A stretch of DNA of 64,000 bases from Pseudomonadota bacterium (GCA_023387695.1 JAEWHT010000455.1:3470-67469), one strand, 5' to 3'. Counted from the stretch's first letter, positions 43,353 to 52,749 are shown. Notes: generated by a model from the letters alone, not told the origin. Translations and numbers: made by a program.

Positions 43353-43513
43353 CAAGAAAGGCTCCAGAACAAAAATTCGGCCGGACAATCCTTTATGCGC
43401 CCGCCCCAGTCAATCGTTTGGAAGGCCTAAAAAGTGCTGGAAAAGGCCCGAATTATCACAGACTTAATGGCGGGATCCGCGGCCACGTTCCCTAACGCGC
43501 CGGAAAGGTCGAT

Positions 43514-44188
43514 TTGCGCATCGTCAAAATCCTGCTGGTTGCGTTCGCGGTCGTGGTCCTCGCGCCCTACGTGGTCGCGCCGTTCTACCGCGCCGGTCAT
43601 CCCGTCTCGACGCTGATGGCCTGGCGTTCGCTGACGGGCGCGCCGATGCATCGGGAGTGGATCGATCTGGCGGCGATGTCGCCCTCACTGCCGCGCTCGG
43701 TGGTGGCGGCCGAGGACGCCCATTTCTGCAAGCATCATGGCATCGACTGGGGCGCGCTGCGCGAGGCCATCAACGACGCCAAGGAAGACGGCACCCCGTT
43801 CCGCGGCGCTTCCACCATCACCCAGCAAGTGGCCAAAAACCTGTTCCTTTGGCAGGGGCGGGATTTCGTCCGCAAGGCGCTGGAATTTCCGCTGGCGGTC
43901 TGGATCGATTTTGTCCTGCCCAAGCACCGGATCCTGGAAATCTACCTCAATATCGCCGAGCTCGGCCCCCAGGGGCAGTTTGGAGCGGAGACGGCCAGCG
44001 CCTACGCGTTTGGTAAATCCGCTTCCCGTCTCTCCCCCCGGGAGGCGGCCCTTTTGGCCTCGATCCTGCCGAATCCGGTCAAACGCAGCGCCAGAGCCCC
44101 GGGGCCGGGCGTGCGGCGGCTGGCCGGGACCTATGTGGCCAGGGCGGAGGCCTCCTCGCTTTTGACCTGCTGGCAGGAAAATCGCTGA
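43514..44188 (+). CDS. mtgA: Monofunctional peptidoglycan transglycosylase (TTG start)
   Basis: This 224-residue inner-membrane GT51 enzyme polymerises lipid II without cross-linking. One membrane helix (about 5-24) is followed by the catalytic glutamate in AAEDAHFCKHHGIDW, then GASTITQQVAKNLFLW and LEIYLNIAELGPQGQFGAE. I chose TTG 43514, with AAAGG upstream; it gives a normal N-terminus and no ATG is suitably placed. It complements the bifunctional PBP1A at 3943-6192. It is divergent from the polyprenyl synthase, both serving envelope lipid-linked pathways. Confidence 0.92.
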   Translation: MRIVKILLVAFAVVVLAPYVVAPFYRAGHPVSTLMAWRSLTGAPMHREWIDLAAMSPSLPRSVVAAEDAHFCKHHGIDWGALREAINDAKEDGTPFRGASTITQQVAKNLFLWQGRDFVRKALEFPLAVWIDFVLPKHRILEIYLNIAELGPQGQFGAETASAYAFGKSASRLSPREAALLASILPNPVKRSARAPGPGVRRLAGTYVARAEASSLLTCWQENR

Positions 44189-44355
44189 TTTCGGGCTCTT
44201 TTCGGGCGTTTTTTCCGTGCCAGAACCCTAGCTTTACGGCCAGCCTTCCTCTATAAGCCCGGCCTTGATTGGCATTCAGCTCGCCCCGTATTGCGGGCGC
44301 TGAGCCGTTCCTCGCGGACGATGCCCTGAAACACCAATCCCTAGAGGATACTGAA

Positions 44356-44538
44356 ATGGCCGTTCCGAGAAGAAAAACCTCGCCGTCGCGTCGTGGCATG
44401 CGCCGCTCGGCAGACGCCATCAAGAAGCCGACCTATGTGGAAGACAAGGACTCCGGCGAGCTCCGTCGTCCGCATCATCTCGACCTCAAGACCGGCATGT
44501 ACAAGGGCCGTCAGGTCCTGAAGAAGAAAGAGTCCTGA
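44356..44538 (+). CDS. rpmF: 50S ribosomal protein L32
   Basis: This 60-residue ribosomal protein starts AVPRRKTSPSRRGMRRSADA and ends with a basic KKKES. ATG 44356 is clear; a longer in-frame start is not conserved. Its terminator overlaps the stop codon. Unlike in many bacteria it is not next to plsX/fabH here, a layout common in Rhizobiales. Confidence 0.97.
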   Translation: MAVPRRKTSPSRRGMRRSADAIKKPTYVEDKDSGELRRPHHLDLKTGMYKGRQVLKKKES

Positions 44539-44577
44539 TCTCAGGACTTTTCTTTGGGCGGGCTGATCGAGCCCGCC
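44531..44577 (+). terminator. Double hairpin terminator of rpmF
   Basis: The first hairpin, agtcctga/tcaggact (44531-44548), overlaps the rpmF stop codon and is followed by TTTTCTTT. A second perfect hairpin, ggcgggct/agcccgcc (44557-44577), follows at once. The pair should end the transcript efficiently. Confidence 0.85.
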
Positions 44578-44600
44578 TGATTTCGGCCAACCCATGAGAT

Positions 44601-45323
44601 ATGACAGTGACGGCGGCGGAGCAGATGCTTCGCCGCCGCATTGTCCTGCCCGGACATCTTGATCGAGAAGGCGCTTTGCCGATGGTCGGTTTCCCGCTGC
44701 TTCTGATTCCGCTCGCGGTGTACAACATCATCGCCTTCCTGATGCCCAGCGTGTCCTTCTCGGATGTGCTGTTCAAGGTGCCGATGATTAGCGGCGAGAC
44801 CTGGCCGGTCACGCTGGCCGATCTGCTGCTCGCGCTCGGCGTGCTGCTGCTGCTGCTCGAAGTGGTCAAGGGCGCACGGCCCGGCGCGAAATTCCTGATG
44901 GATCATTTGCTATCGCTGATCCTGTTCGGCGCGGCCGCAGCCGAATTCGTGATGTGGCCTAAATTCGGCAACTCCACTTATTTCCTGCTGGTGCTGCTCG
45001 CGATGGCCGATCTCTTTGGCGGCATCGCCCAGCGCACGCGCCGACGCATCGCCTACGTTGCTGCGGAGACGGTCACTGTGCCGCGCAAGGCGAAGCGCCA
45101 GGCCGAGGCACCGCCGGCTGCGACCACGTTCGAGCCGAAGCTCGATCCGGTGCCCGCGCCACAGCCTGAACCGCCGCCCGCACCCTCGGCGCAATCGGTT
45201 GCCGAATCCGTTTTGATGGATCATCCCGCGCCGAAGCCAGGTATCGCGCCATCGCCGGAAATTCCCTCGCCGCATTTGCAGCCGGGCAACGGCACGCCGT
45301 CCTCGCCCGACGAGCAGCGCTGA
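44601..45323 (+). CDS. Membrane protein with proline-rich tail, function unknown
   Basis: This 240-residue protein has four predicted helices in its first 145 residues (for example FPLLLIPLAVYNIIAFLM and LADLLLALGVLLLLLEVV). A basic linker (QRTRRRIA) and an 80-residue Pro/Ala-rich cytosolic or periplasmic tail follow. I do not recognise a characterised family. ATG 44601 lies 63 bp after the rpmF stop and beyond its terminator. It converges on a small hypothetical gene across 90 bp holding a ccccgt/acgggg hairpin (45374-45389). Confidence 0.75.
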   Translation: MTVTAAEQMLRRRIVLPGHLDREGALPMVGFPLLLIPLAVYNIIAFLMPSVSFSDVLFKVPMISGETWPVTLADLLLALGVLLLLLEVVKGARPGAKFLMDHLLSLILFGAAAAEFVMWPKFGNSTYFLLVLLAMADLFGGIAQRTRRRIAYVAAETVTVPRKAKRQAEAPPAATTFEPKLDPVPAPQPEPPPAPSAQSVAESVLMDHPAPKPGIAPSPEIPSPHLQPGNGTPSSPDEQR

Positions 45324-45413
45324 TCTCTTTGAGTTCTGGCTTGGTCCAACCGCGAAGTCGGTGGGCTCCCTCGCCCCGTTCTTACGGGGAGAGGTGAATA
45401 GGGAATAGCTGCG

Positions 45414-45677
45414 TTACGCCACCTGACGCGTGCGTGAGGTGACACTGGGAAGCAGCGGACGCTTGCTGCCATAGGCCATGCGCGCATCCTCGGACGAGCC
45501 GCGGCGCAGCCGGTTTGCCTGGGGCAGGTGCTCGGCATTGGCGATCAGCTGAGTGACGAAGCTTGGATCGGGGCGCGTCAAAGGCACCTTGCGGATCAAC
45601 TGCAAAACCGGAGTCAGCGGCACCAGCGCGGTACTTGCTTCCCGCGTTGCTTCTTCGATCTGGTCCACATTCACCAT
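45414..45677 (-). CDS. Small conserved hypothetical protein
   Basis: This 87-residue protein has the pattern FVTQLIANAEHLPQANRLRRGSSEDARMAY, which resembles short rhizobial proteins with an FVAQLIAT...PQTR core. There is no membrane segment or known domain. I chose ATG 45677, which begins MVNVDQIEEATREA; a start at 45749 adds 24 basic residues that look non-coding. It is divergent from the degenerate GGDEF-EAL gene. The function is unknown. Confidence 0.6.
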   Translation of the reverse strand: MVNVDQIEEATREASTALVPLTPVLQLIRKVPLTRPDPSFVTQLIANAEHLPQANRLRRGSSEDARMAYGSKRPLLPSVTSRTRQVA

Positions 45678-45854
45678 CGCAACACCACTGATCCCGATGA
45701 ACTGGCGCGTTTTGGGACGCTGGCGCCGGTGCATGTGATGGTCTCGCAAGGCCTGTGCCGCGGCAGTCTATTCCCTTCCGAAGGGCTCGGGAACGTGGTT
45801 TCCAAATTGTTTATGAACTTTGCCTAGGGTCTGGGGCGAATCTGGCCGTATTCT

Positions 45855-47591
45855 GTGCCGGCTCAGGACTCCCCGCTGTCCCGAAACGAGGCGCTTTTGA
45901 CCCCAGCATTACCGCAAGCCTCCGAGATCCTGGCCGCCCTCGGCCAAGCCGTATTCGTTTGGGATATCGCAAGCGACGCGATCGTCTGGGGTGAGCAGGC
46001 GGGCGCCATCTTCCCCGGAATTCCGCCTGAGCGGATCGCGACCGGCGCCGAGTTCGCCAAGCTGATCGAGCCCGCACAGACGTTGCGGACAGCCGCGCTC
46101 GCCCAGACCTCTGCCGTGCACGGCGCCGACGGCACGCCCTATCGCGTCGAGTATGGCGTGCGCATGAGCGCGTCCGATCCGGTGGTCTGGATAGAAGAGA
46201 CCGGTCGCTGGTTCGCCGGGGCCGACGGTCGCCCGGTGCGTGCCATCGGCTCCGTCCGCATCAACAATGAACGGCACGCGCGCGATGAAGAGTTGACCAA
46301 GCTTGCGCGGCTCGATCCGTTGACCGGCGAGCTCAACCGCTCCCATCTGATCGCAGCGTTGGCCGAAGCGATCGAGGAAACCACCCGATTCCGTTCGACT
46401 GCCGCCTTCATGCTGGTCGGCATCGATCATCTGGCCCGCGTCAACGATGCCTTCGGCTTCGACGTGGCCGATGCGGTGATCCTCGACGTCGCCAAGCGCA
46501 TCCGCGCGCGCTTGCGCGGCGGCGACGTGCTCGGCCGCTTCTCCGGCAACAAGTTCGGCCTGATCCTGAAGAACTGCACCGTCGACGACATGAACGTGGC
46601 CGCGGAGCGCTTTCTCGCCGGCGTCCGCGACGAGGTGGTGCCGACCAGATCCGGTCCTGTCTCGGTCACCGTCTCGATCGGCGCGGTCAGCCTGCCGCGC
46701 TATGCCCGCAATGCCGACGAGGCGATCAACCGCGCCCAGGAGACACTCGATGCCGCCAAGCGCCGCCGCGTCGGCTCGTTCGCCGCATGGCGTCCGGACC
46801 CTGCGCGCGACGCGCAGCGCCGCGTCAATATTCGTGTCACCGACGAGATCGTCACGGCGCTGAACGAGCGCCGTATCAAGCTCGCCTACGAGCCGGTGGT
46901 ATCGGCGGCCTCGCGCGAACGTGCATTCCACGAATGCCTGGTGCGGATGGATCAAGGCGACGGTCAGGTGCTGCTCGCGCCCGATATCGTGCCGGTGGCC
47001 GAGCGGCTCGGCCTCATCCGCCTGGTCGATCACCGCGTGCTCGAGCTCGTGGTTGCCGAGCTCGCAGCCGCCCCCGACGTCAGCCTCAGCCTCAACATCT
47101 CGCCGGATACGACGATGGATCCCGATTGGTGGGCGGGCATCGAATCGCTGATGCGTGCTCATCCCGGCGTCGCGGAGCGGCTGATCGTCGAGATCACCGA
47201 GACGGTCGCGATCCAGGACATCGATGATGTCCGCGCCTTCGTCGGCCGCCTCAAGAATTTCGGCAGCCGTATCGCCATCGACGATTTCGGTGCCGGCTAC
47301 ACCTCGTTCCGCAATTTGCGCAAGCTCGGCGTGGACATCGTCAAGATCGACGGCGCCTTTGTGCAGAACATCACCCACTCCGCCGACGACCGTGCCTTCG
47401 TGCAGACCTTGATCGATCTTGCCCGCCGTCTCGACATCAAGACCGTGGCCGAATGGGTGCAGGACGATGAGGCCGCCAACATGCTGCGCGACTGGGGTTG
47501 CGATTACATCCAGGGGCGGCTGATAGGGCTGGCGTCAGCCGAGCGCCCGTGGGCTAAGCCGTCGGACAGCGCGCTGCCCGCGGCAGGTTGA
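45855..47591 (+). CDS. PAS-GGDEF-EAL protein with degenerate active sites
   Basis: This 578-residue cytosolic protein has a PAS-like region (about 25-140), a GGDEF domain (about 150-310) and an EAL domain (about 325-565). The GGDEF signature is replaced by SGNKF (230-234), so cyclase activity is unlikely. The EAL signature is ECL (360-362); other catalytic positions are partly kept (LNIS, EITET, IDDFG, VKIDG), while the usual AEGVE is AEWVQ. It may be a c-di-GMP-binding effector or a weak phosphodiesterase. I chose GTG 45855. The neighbouring gene encodes an intact GGDEF-EAL protein. Confidence 0.88.
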   Translation: MPAQDSPLSRNEALLTPALPQASEILAALGQAVFVWDIASDAIVWGEQAGAIFPGIPPERIATGAEFAKLIEPAQTLRTAALAQTSAVHGADGTPYRVEYGVRMSASDPVVWIEETGRWFAGADGRPVRAIGSVRINNERHARDEELTKLARLDPLTGELNRSHLIAALAEAIEETTRFRSTAAFMLVGIDHLARVNDAFGFDVADAVILDVAKRIRARLRGGDVLGRFSGNKFGLILKNCTVDDMNVAAERFLAGVRDEVVPTRSGPVSVTVSIGAVSLPRYARNADEAINRAQETLDAAKRRRVGSFAAWRPDPARDAQRRVNIRVTDEIVTALNERRIKLAYEPVVSAASRERAFHECLVRMDQGDGQVLLAPDIVPVAERLGLIRLVDHRVLELVVAELAAAPDVSLSLNISPDTTMDPDWWAGIESLMRAHPGVAERLIVEITETVAIQDIDDVRAFVGRLKNFGSRIAIDDFGAGYTSFRNLRKLGVDIVKIDGAFVQNITHSADDRAFVQTLIDLARRLDIKTVAEWVQDDEAANMLRDWGCDYIQGRLIGLASAERPWAKPSDSALPAAG

Positions 47592-47600
47592 GAGCGCGTA

Positions 47601-47683
47601 GGGTGGATTAGCGCAGCGTAATCCACCGCTTCTGGCTCTGCGGATGCGAACTGTATTGGATTATGCCTTCGGCTAATCCACCC
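47601..47683. repeat. Palindromic intergenic element (gggtggattagc / gctaatccaccc)
   Basis: Outer 12-bp arms gggtggattagc (47601-47612) and gctaatccaccc (47672-47683) are exact inverse repeats. Within the left half, ggtggatta also pairs with taatccacc (47619-47627). It lies between two convergent c-di-GMP genes. A related arm sequence occurs at 8200-8228. Confidence 0.8.
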
Positions 47684-47724
47684 GACCCTCGCTGCGAAAT
47701 TCTCTTTTGAAATCAGTCCCCGTT

Positions 47725-47750
47725 CTACTGTGCATGGGGTTGTTTTCGCG
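47725..47750 (-). repeat. 26-bp repeat just beyond a minus-strand stop codon (copy 2)
   Basis: This is identical over 26 bases to 3902-3927 and again sits just past the stop of a minus-strand gene, here 24 bp beyond the GGDEF-EAL stop. Confidence 0.75.
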
Positions 47751-47774
47751 GAAGTTCGCGACGGGCGGGGAAGT

Positions 47775-50645
47775 TCACGCCACGCGGCGAACGGCGTTCA
47801 GGGTTTCGATGGTGCGACTGACTTCGGTCGCCGGACAGGGCTTGCCGAAGTAATAGCCCTGCACCGCGGTGCAGCCGCATTCGCGGACGAAGTCGAGCTG
47901 TTCGATGGTCTCCACACCTTCAGCCGTGGTCTCGACACCGAGCACCGAGCCGAGGCTCGCGATGGTGCGGACGATGGCGATGCTCTCAGGGCTTTCGCCG
48001 AGCGTGCCGACGAAGGAGCGGTCGATCTTGATGCGGTCGAACGGAAATTTGCGCAAATAGCTCAGCGAAGAATAGCCGACACCGAAATCGTCGAGGCTGA
48101 CGCGCACGCCGAGCGCGCGAAGCTGATGCAATATCTCGATCGTGGCTTCGCTGTCATCGAGCAGCGCCGTCTCGGTGACCTCGAGCTCGAGCCGCTGCGG
48201 CGGCAGGCCGGCCTCGGCCAACGCGCTCGTGACCATGGCCACAAGCCCGCGCGAGTGGAACTGCACCGGCGACAGGTTCACCGCGACCGTCACATCAGGC
48301 CATGACGCCGCTGTCGCACAGGCCGTGCGCAGCACCCATTCGCCGATTGGAACGATCAGCCCGTTCTCTTCGGCGATCGGAATGAATTCAGCCGGCGAGA
48401 CGAAGCCGCGCACGGGATGTTTCCAACGCAGCAATGCCTCGAAGCCGGTCAGCTCAGTGGTGTCGAGCCGAACCTGCGGCTGAAACACCAGATGGAATTG
48501 GTTGGCTTCCAGCGCGCCGCGCAGATCGTGCTCAAGCGCATGCCGGCTGCGCGCCTCTTCTTCCATCTCGGGCTCGAACAGCTGGTAGGCGCCGCGCCCT
48601 TTGGCCTTGGCCTGGTAGAGCGCGAGGTCGGCGCATTTCATCAGTTCGTCGGGGTCGAGGCCGTGGTCGGGCGCGATCGCGATACCGACGGAGACGCCGA
48701 CATGAATCGATTGGCTTTCCAGCGGCGGCGGATGGCCGATAATCTCGACCAGCCGTCGTGCAAGCCGTTCGGCTGACTGTGGCTGCGGTCCGCGCTGAAG
48801 CACGGCGAACTCGTCGCCGCCGAGGCGGGCGACGGTGTCATGCTCGCCGACATTTTCCTTCAACCGCGCTGCGACCCAGCGCAGCAGTCGGTCGCCCGCG
48901 GCGTGGCCGAGCCGGTCGTTGACGGTCTTGAAATTATCGAGGTCGAAGTACAGTACGGCCATGGAGCCGCCCGCGATCGCAACCTGGCTCAGGCCTTCGC
49001 CCATCTTCTCGCGGAATAGCGTGCGGTTAGGTAGATCCGTAAGAGAATCGTGGCGTGCCATGTGCGCGACGCGGGCCTGGGCCTTGTGGCGCTCGGTGAC
49101 GTCCTCATAGGTGACAACCCAGCCGCCATGCTCCATCCGCTTGTGGTTGAGCTTGATGATGCGGCCGTCGCTCAAATGCCGGTGCAGCGTATGTTCGCCC
49201 TCGCGCAGCCGTTCGACGTAGTCGGCATAGAGCTGTGCGGCGGTGGTGTTCGGATGGATGCCGAGATCGCAGCTATGCTCCATGATCTCGCGCATTGAAA
49301 TGCCGGGCTTCACGATCTCGGGCGACAGGCCGTACATCTCGATATAGCGGCGGTTACAGACGATCACATGCAGGCTCGAATCGAGCATGCACAGGCCCTG
49401 GCTCATGTTGTTCAGTGCCGCGTCGAAACGACGATATTGCTCGCTCAGCTCCTCGACCGCGTTTTCGCGCTCGGTGATGTCTTCATAAGTGGCGACGAAG
49501 CCGCCCTCAGGCAACGCGCAATAGCGAACCGAAATGATCGTGTCATTGGTCATGCGCCGACGCATCGGCGAAGAATCGTTGCTCTCGATCCTGGCGCGGG
49601 CAGCTTTGAGGATCTGCTGCGGGCTGTATTCGGATGAGAACGCACCGTTCGCGATTGACTGCTCGATCAGGTCGGAGAGATGCGTGCCGGGCGCACTCTC
49701 TTCCTCAGATAGACGATAGATCGTCCGGTATGTGCTGTTGCAGATGCGCAAACGCATGTCGCTGTCGTAGAAAGCAAGGCCGTGCGCCATGTTTTCCAGC
49801 GCGGCGTCCAGCATGAAGTTCTGCTGCTTGAGCGTCTCTTCATGCTCCAATCGCTCGGTGACGTCTTCATGCACTGTCACCCAGCCGCCGTCGGGCATGA
49901 AACGGCAGACTGCTTGCACCTTGCGGCCGTCGTAGCGCGTGACCAGCACGGTCTTCGGGCTCTTGGACAGGACGTCGTTGATCCGGGCGTCGAGGAATTC
50001 GTCTCCGGATGCGTCGTCCCCTCTGTTGCCGCGCGACAGCCAGTGGTTAATGATCGTGCTGTGCGTGGCTCCTGTTTTCACGACATCTGGGTCGAGGTCG
50101 TAAAGGCGGATGAAGCGATCGTTGCAAACCACGACGCGGCCTTCACCATCGTACATGATGAGGCCGTGCGACATGTTCGCGACAGCATGCTGGCTGCGCT
50201 CAGTCTGAAGTTGCAACTCGGTCTCGAGGCGGGCAAGCCGGCTGACATCGTCGCAGATCGTCATCCAGCCGCCGCCGGGGAGCGGCTTCAGTTCGAGCGT
50301 GATGACAAGGCCGCTTGCGAGCGTCTGCCGGGTTTGGAACGGTTTGCCAGCCGCAATCAATGCGATCCGGGAAGCGTAGAGTGCGTCAACCTCGTCTGCC
50401 GGGATGTTGCCAAGCGCCACGCTGTGACCGAGTACGTCGCGGTAGCGCGTTCCGATCCGGACAACGTCAGCCGACATTTCGAACAGATCGACATACCGGC
50501 GGTTGACCAGCACGATCCGGTTGTCGGCGTCGTAGACGCAGACGCCCTGTTCCATGCCGTCGAGCGCAAGCTGGCTCAGCGACAGCAGGGCCTGTTGGCC
50601 TTGCTTGCGGTGTGCACCGAGCTCATTGTCGCGGGTCGACGTCAT
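47775..50645 (-). CDS. Multi-PAS diguanylate cyclase/phosphodiesterase (GGDEF-EAL)
   Basis: This 956-residue protein lacks membrane helices. About four PAS-like repeats (roughly 25-140, 150-265, 280-395 and 410-520) each contain the pattern MxxGLxxxD and end EDVTER or similar. A complete GGDEF domain with LGGDEF (about 530-690) and a complete EAL domain with FEALLRWKHP, SLDDFGVGYSS, IKIDRSFV and TAEGVET follow. It could both make and break c-di-GMP, with PAS signals choosing the direction. ATG 50645 is the start. It converges with the degenerate homologue. Confidence 0.94.
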   Translation of the reverse strand: MTSTRDNELGAHRKQGQQALLSLSQLALDGMEQGVCVYDADNRIVLVNRRYVDLFEMSADVVRIGTRYRDVLGHSVALGNIPADEVDALYASRIALIAAGKPFQTRQTLASGLVITLELKPLPGGGWMTICDDVSRLARLETELQLQTERSQHAVANMSHGLIMYDGEGRVVVCNDRFIRLYDLDPDVVKTGATHSTIINHWLSRGNRGDDASGDEFLDARINDVLSKSPKTVLVTRYDGRKVQAVCRFMPDGGWVTVHEDVTERLEHEETLKQQNFMLDAALENMAHGLAFYDSDMRLRICNSTYRTIYRLSEEESAPGTHLSDLIEQSIANGAFSSEYSPQQILKAARARIESNDSSPMRRRMTNDTIISVRYCALPEGGFVATYEDITERENAVEELSEQYRRFDAALNNMSQGLCMLDSSLHVIVCNRRYIEMYGLSPEIVKPGISMREIMEHSCDLGIHPNTTAAQLYADYVERLREGEHTLHRHLSDGRIIKLNHKRMEHGGWVVTYEDVTERHKAQARVAHMARHDSLTDLPNRTLFREKMGEGLSQVAIAGGSMAVLYFDLDNFKTVNDRLGHAAGDRLLRWVAARLKENVGEHDTVARLGGDEFAVLQRGPQPQSAERLARRLVEIIGHPPPLESQSIHVGVSVGIAIAPDHGLDPDELMKCADLALYQAKAKGRGAYQLFEPEMEEEARSRHALEHDLRGALEANQFHLVFQPQVRLDTTELTGFEALLRWKHPVRGFVSPAEFIPIAEENGLIVPIGEWVLRTACATAASWPDVTVAVNLSPVQFHSRGLVAMVTSALAEAGLPPQRLELEVTETALLDDSEATIEILHQLRALGVRVSLDDFGVGYSSLSYLRKFPFDRIKIDRSFVGTLGESPESIAIVRTIASLGSVLGVETTAEGVETIEQLDFVRECGCTAVQGYYFGKPCPATEVSRTIETLNAVRRVA

Positions 50646-50786
50646 GGGATCAGCGGGGTCTCGGTCGCAATAGACTTAACGCAACGTAATTCAGCCGCTG
50701 AGCGTAGCGAAGAGGCGGGAAAATTCCCTTAAGCGCCGTAGTTTACGGAGGGTGACTGGCAATGAAGAGTGCGCGCGAACCGCGCG

Positions 50787-50830
50787 AAAAAAAATTGGGT
50801 GTCGTCGCGGCTTTCGCCGGGACGACACCC
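50787..50830 (-). terminator. Strong intrinsic terminator of the aminoacyl-carrier-protein operon
   Basis: A perfect 10-bp stem, gggtgtcgtc/gacgacaccc (50797-50806 and 50821-50830), can extend through gcgg/ccgg. Read on the minus strand, it is followed by TTTTTTTT (50787-50794). It lies 26 bp beyond the stop of the GNAT-like gene. It is one of the best terminators in the window. Confidence 0.9.
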
Positions 50831-50856
50831 GAATTTTCGGCATAAGCGTACCGCTT

Positions 50857-51732
50857 TTACGGCCCGTAAAGCACGAGCTCCGTGTCGGTCAGATCGCCCA
50901 AGCGTGGGCGATGCGGGCCCTTGAAATATTTGCGTCCGCGCCGCTCGGTATAAATACCGACAAGGCCGGGAATGGCCTCGTTGGCATCGACGATCACGGA
51001 GATCTTGCCGAGCCGCAATAGCAGCCGGCCGATGCGGCCGGCACAGGCGGCGTATTCAGCAGCGCTGCGGCAATAGATCAGTTGCATTGCCGGCGGCGCG
51101 ATGAAACCGCGACGGATGCGCACCGGTTGTAAGATGAAGGGGAAGACGCCCTTCGGCGTGCGGCAGACCAGGCTGAGGCAATTGTAGCGCGCATGCCGCG
51201 TCAGCAGCTCGGTCTCGGCCTCGGAAAGGCCCTCGATCTGCTTGGTGTGCTGGGAGATGACCTCGATCTTGCTCCAGCGCGGAGCGCGCGACAGCGCCGG
51301 CACCGAGAAGAACAGGCCGCGGCAATAGGCACGAAAGCCCTGCGTTTCGATGATCGGCCAGGTCCAAACAGCCGGGCTGATGTTGAGATAGGTCACGTGC
51401 TTGTGGCGCTGCGCGATCTTGGTGAGCAGCGGCGCGTAGTTGCGGTAGGCCGGCTCGACATACCAGCTCGACAGGTTGCACTGGATGGCGGTCTCTTCGC
51501 CATCCTTGCGCGTGGTGTAGATCAGCAGCAGCACGCCGACCGGTTCGCCGTCATTGTCGAGCATGTAGCCGAAGCGCGGATAGCCCTCCGGCACGGGCCG
51601 GAAGGCTTGCCGGCGCAGGCCCTGGATCCAATAATTACGCGAGCGTCCGACGAAGCCGCGCGTCAGCAAGTCCGCGATGGCTTCAACATCGGACTCAGTG
51701 ATCTCGCGACATCGGACCTTGGTGTGAATCAC
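50857..51732 (-). CDS. GNAT-like acyltransferase in the aminoacyl-carrier-protein operon (GTG start)
   Basis: This 291-residue protein has an N-terminal GNAT-like acyl-CoA N-acyltransferase region (about 5-150): CREITESDVEAIADLLTRGF, GEPVGVLLLIYT and WYVEPAYRNYAPLL, where the last corresponds to the acyl-donor binding strand. The second half is not a known domain. GTG 51732 is the start, 36 bp after the ligase stop. As the third gene of the operon it may move an aminoacyl or acyl group from the carrier protein to an acceptor. That role is inferred from context. Confidence 0.8.
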   Translation of the reverse strand: MIHTKVRCREITESDVEAIADLLTRGFVGRSRNYWIQGLRRQAFRPVPEGYPRFGYMLDNDGEPVGVLLLIYTTRKDGEETAIQCNLSSWYVEPAYRNYAPLLTKIAQRHKHVTYLNISPAVWTWPIIETQGFRAYCRGLFFSVPALSRAPRWSKIEVISQHTKQIEGLSEAETELLTRHARYNCLSLVCRTPKGVFPFILQPVRIRRGFIAPPAMQLIYCRSAAEYAACAGRIGRLLLRLGKISVIVDANEAIPGLVGIYTERRGRKYFKGPHRPRLGDLTDTELVLYGP

Positions 51733-51768
51733 GCTCGTCTTGCCCGCGGAAATGGTCGGCCCCTTACC

Positions 51769-52749
51769 TTAACGCCAGCCTTCGCCGTGAGCGTCAGCCG
51801 CAATTTGCGCCTGCATGCCCATGATCTCGCGCACCTTGGCGGGCCAGGCGGAAAGATCAGTGCTGTGGGTGTGGAACATCGCGACAGCCAGGCGATCCAT
51901 GCCGAACGCGACGCAACCGGTGTGCGCTGGCTCGCCATTGGCGTCCTGGATGCCCCAGGTCGTGCCGAAATGTTCGCGGTGATAGTTGAAGCTCATGCAG
52001 GCCGTCGGCTGCTCTTCCGAGCGCAGCGGGATCAGCAGCTCGAACTTGAGCTGCTGCTGCTTCTGGCTCACCGCCTTCATCTGGCCGACGCGGCCGAAGA
52101 AGGGATCGCTGGCATAATCGACGCGGAAAGTCAGGCCGAGATCCGTCGCGATCGCCTGCGCGCGCACCATCCAGCGCTCGCGGAAATCGGCGACGTCATC
52201 CGGCGTGCCGATGCAGACATATTCGCGCATCCGGAACGATTGCAGCCGGTCGAGATGCTTTGACGGCTCGCGGCGGAAGCAGTCGGCGGCGACGTCGAAG
52301 CGCAGGCCGCCCTTTGGCAACCGGCCGCGGCTCGCGGCGATCGGATACACCGGATAGCAGGCAGCGGGCGAGAGCACGAGGTCGGCCGGCGAGAGCGAGG
52401 TGGTCCAGTCGCCGCCGGCATCGAACCGGCTTACCGCCGCGTTGATCTCCCGTTCGGTGCCATGCAGGCCGCAGACGCAGCCCAACAGATTTGGAAAGCT
52501 CTTGAGATAGCCGGACTTTTCCAGCTGCGCGCGGCTCATCACCGGCGGGAAGCGCATCGCTTCGGTGCCGGGCTCGCGGTGGCTCGTGATCAGCGCCGCG
52601 AGCTTCTCGACGACGCCCTCATAGAGCGCGGTGCGCGCATAGACGCCGTCGGCGCCCATACGATGAAACAGCTTGTCGGCGAGATGATCGAGCGGATCCG
52701 CGATCTGCGGCGCGGTCTCGGGCGAATCGGGGAGGACGGTAATATTCAT
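51769..52749 (-). CDS. Amino acid--[acyl-carrier-protein] ligase (seryl-tRNA-synthetase-like)
   Basis: This 326-residue class II aaRS-like enzyme lacks a tRNA-binding domain. Zinc-ligand positions Cys131, Glu176 and Cys279 match those I recall for B. japonicum Bll0957, which loads glycine onto the phosphopantetheine arm of a small carrier protein. Motif 2-like FRREPSKHLDRLQSFRMRE and motif 3-like GMDRLAVAMF are present. ATG 52749 lies 39 bp after the dehydrogenase stop. The reaction is ATP-dependent activation of an amino acid (glycine favoured) and thioester formation. The downstream product is unknown. Confidence 0.95.
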   Translation of the reverse strand: MNITVLPDSPETAPQIADPLDHLADKLFHRMGADGVYARTALYEGVVEKLAALITSHREPGTEAMRFPPVMSRAQLEKSGYLKSFPNLLGCVCGLHGTEREINAAVSRFDAGGDWTTSLSPADLVLSPAACYPVYPIAASRGRLPKGGLRFDVAADCFRREPSKHLDRLQSFRMREYVCIGTPDDVADFRERWMVRAQAIATDLGLTFRVDYASDPFFGRVGQMKAVSQKQQQLKFELLIPLRSEEQPTACMSFNYHREHFGTTWGIQDANGEPAHTGCVAFGMDRLAVAMFHTHSTDLSAWPAKVREIMGMQAQIAADAHGEGWR

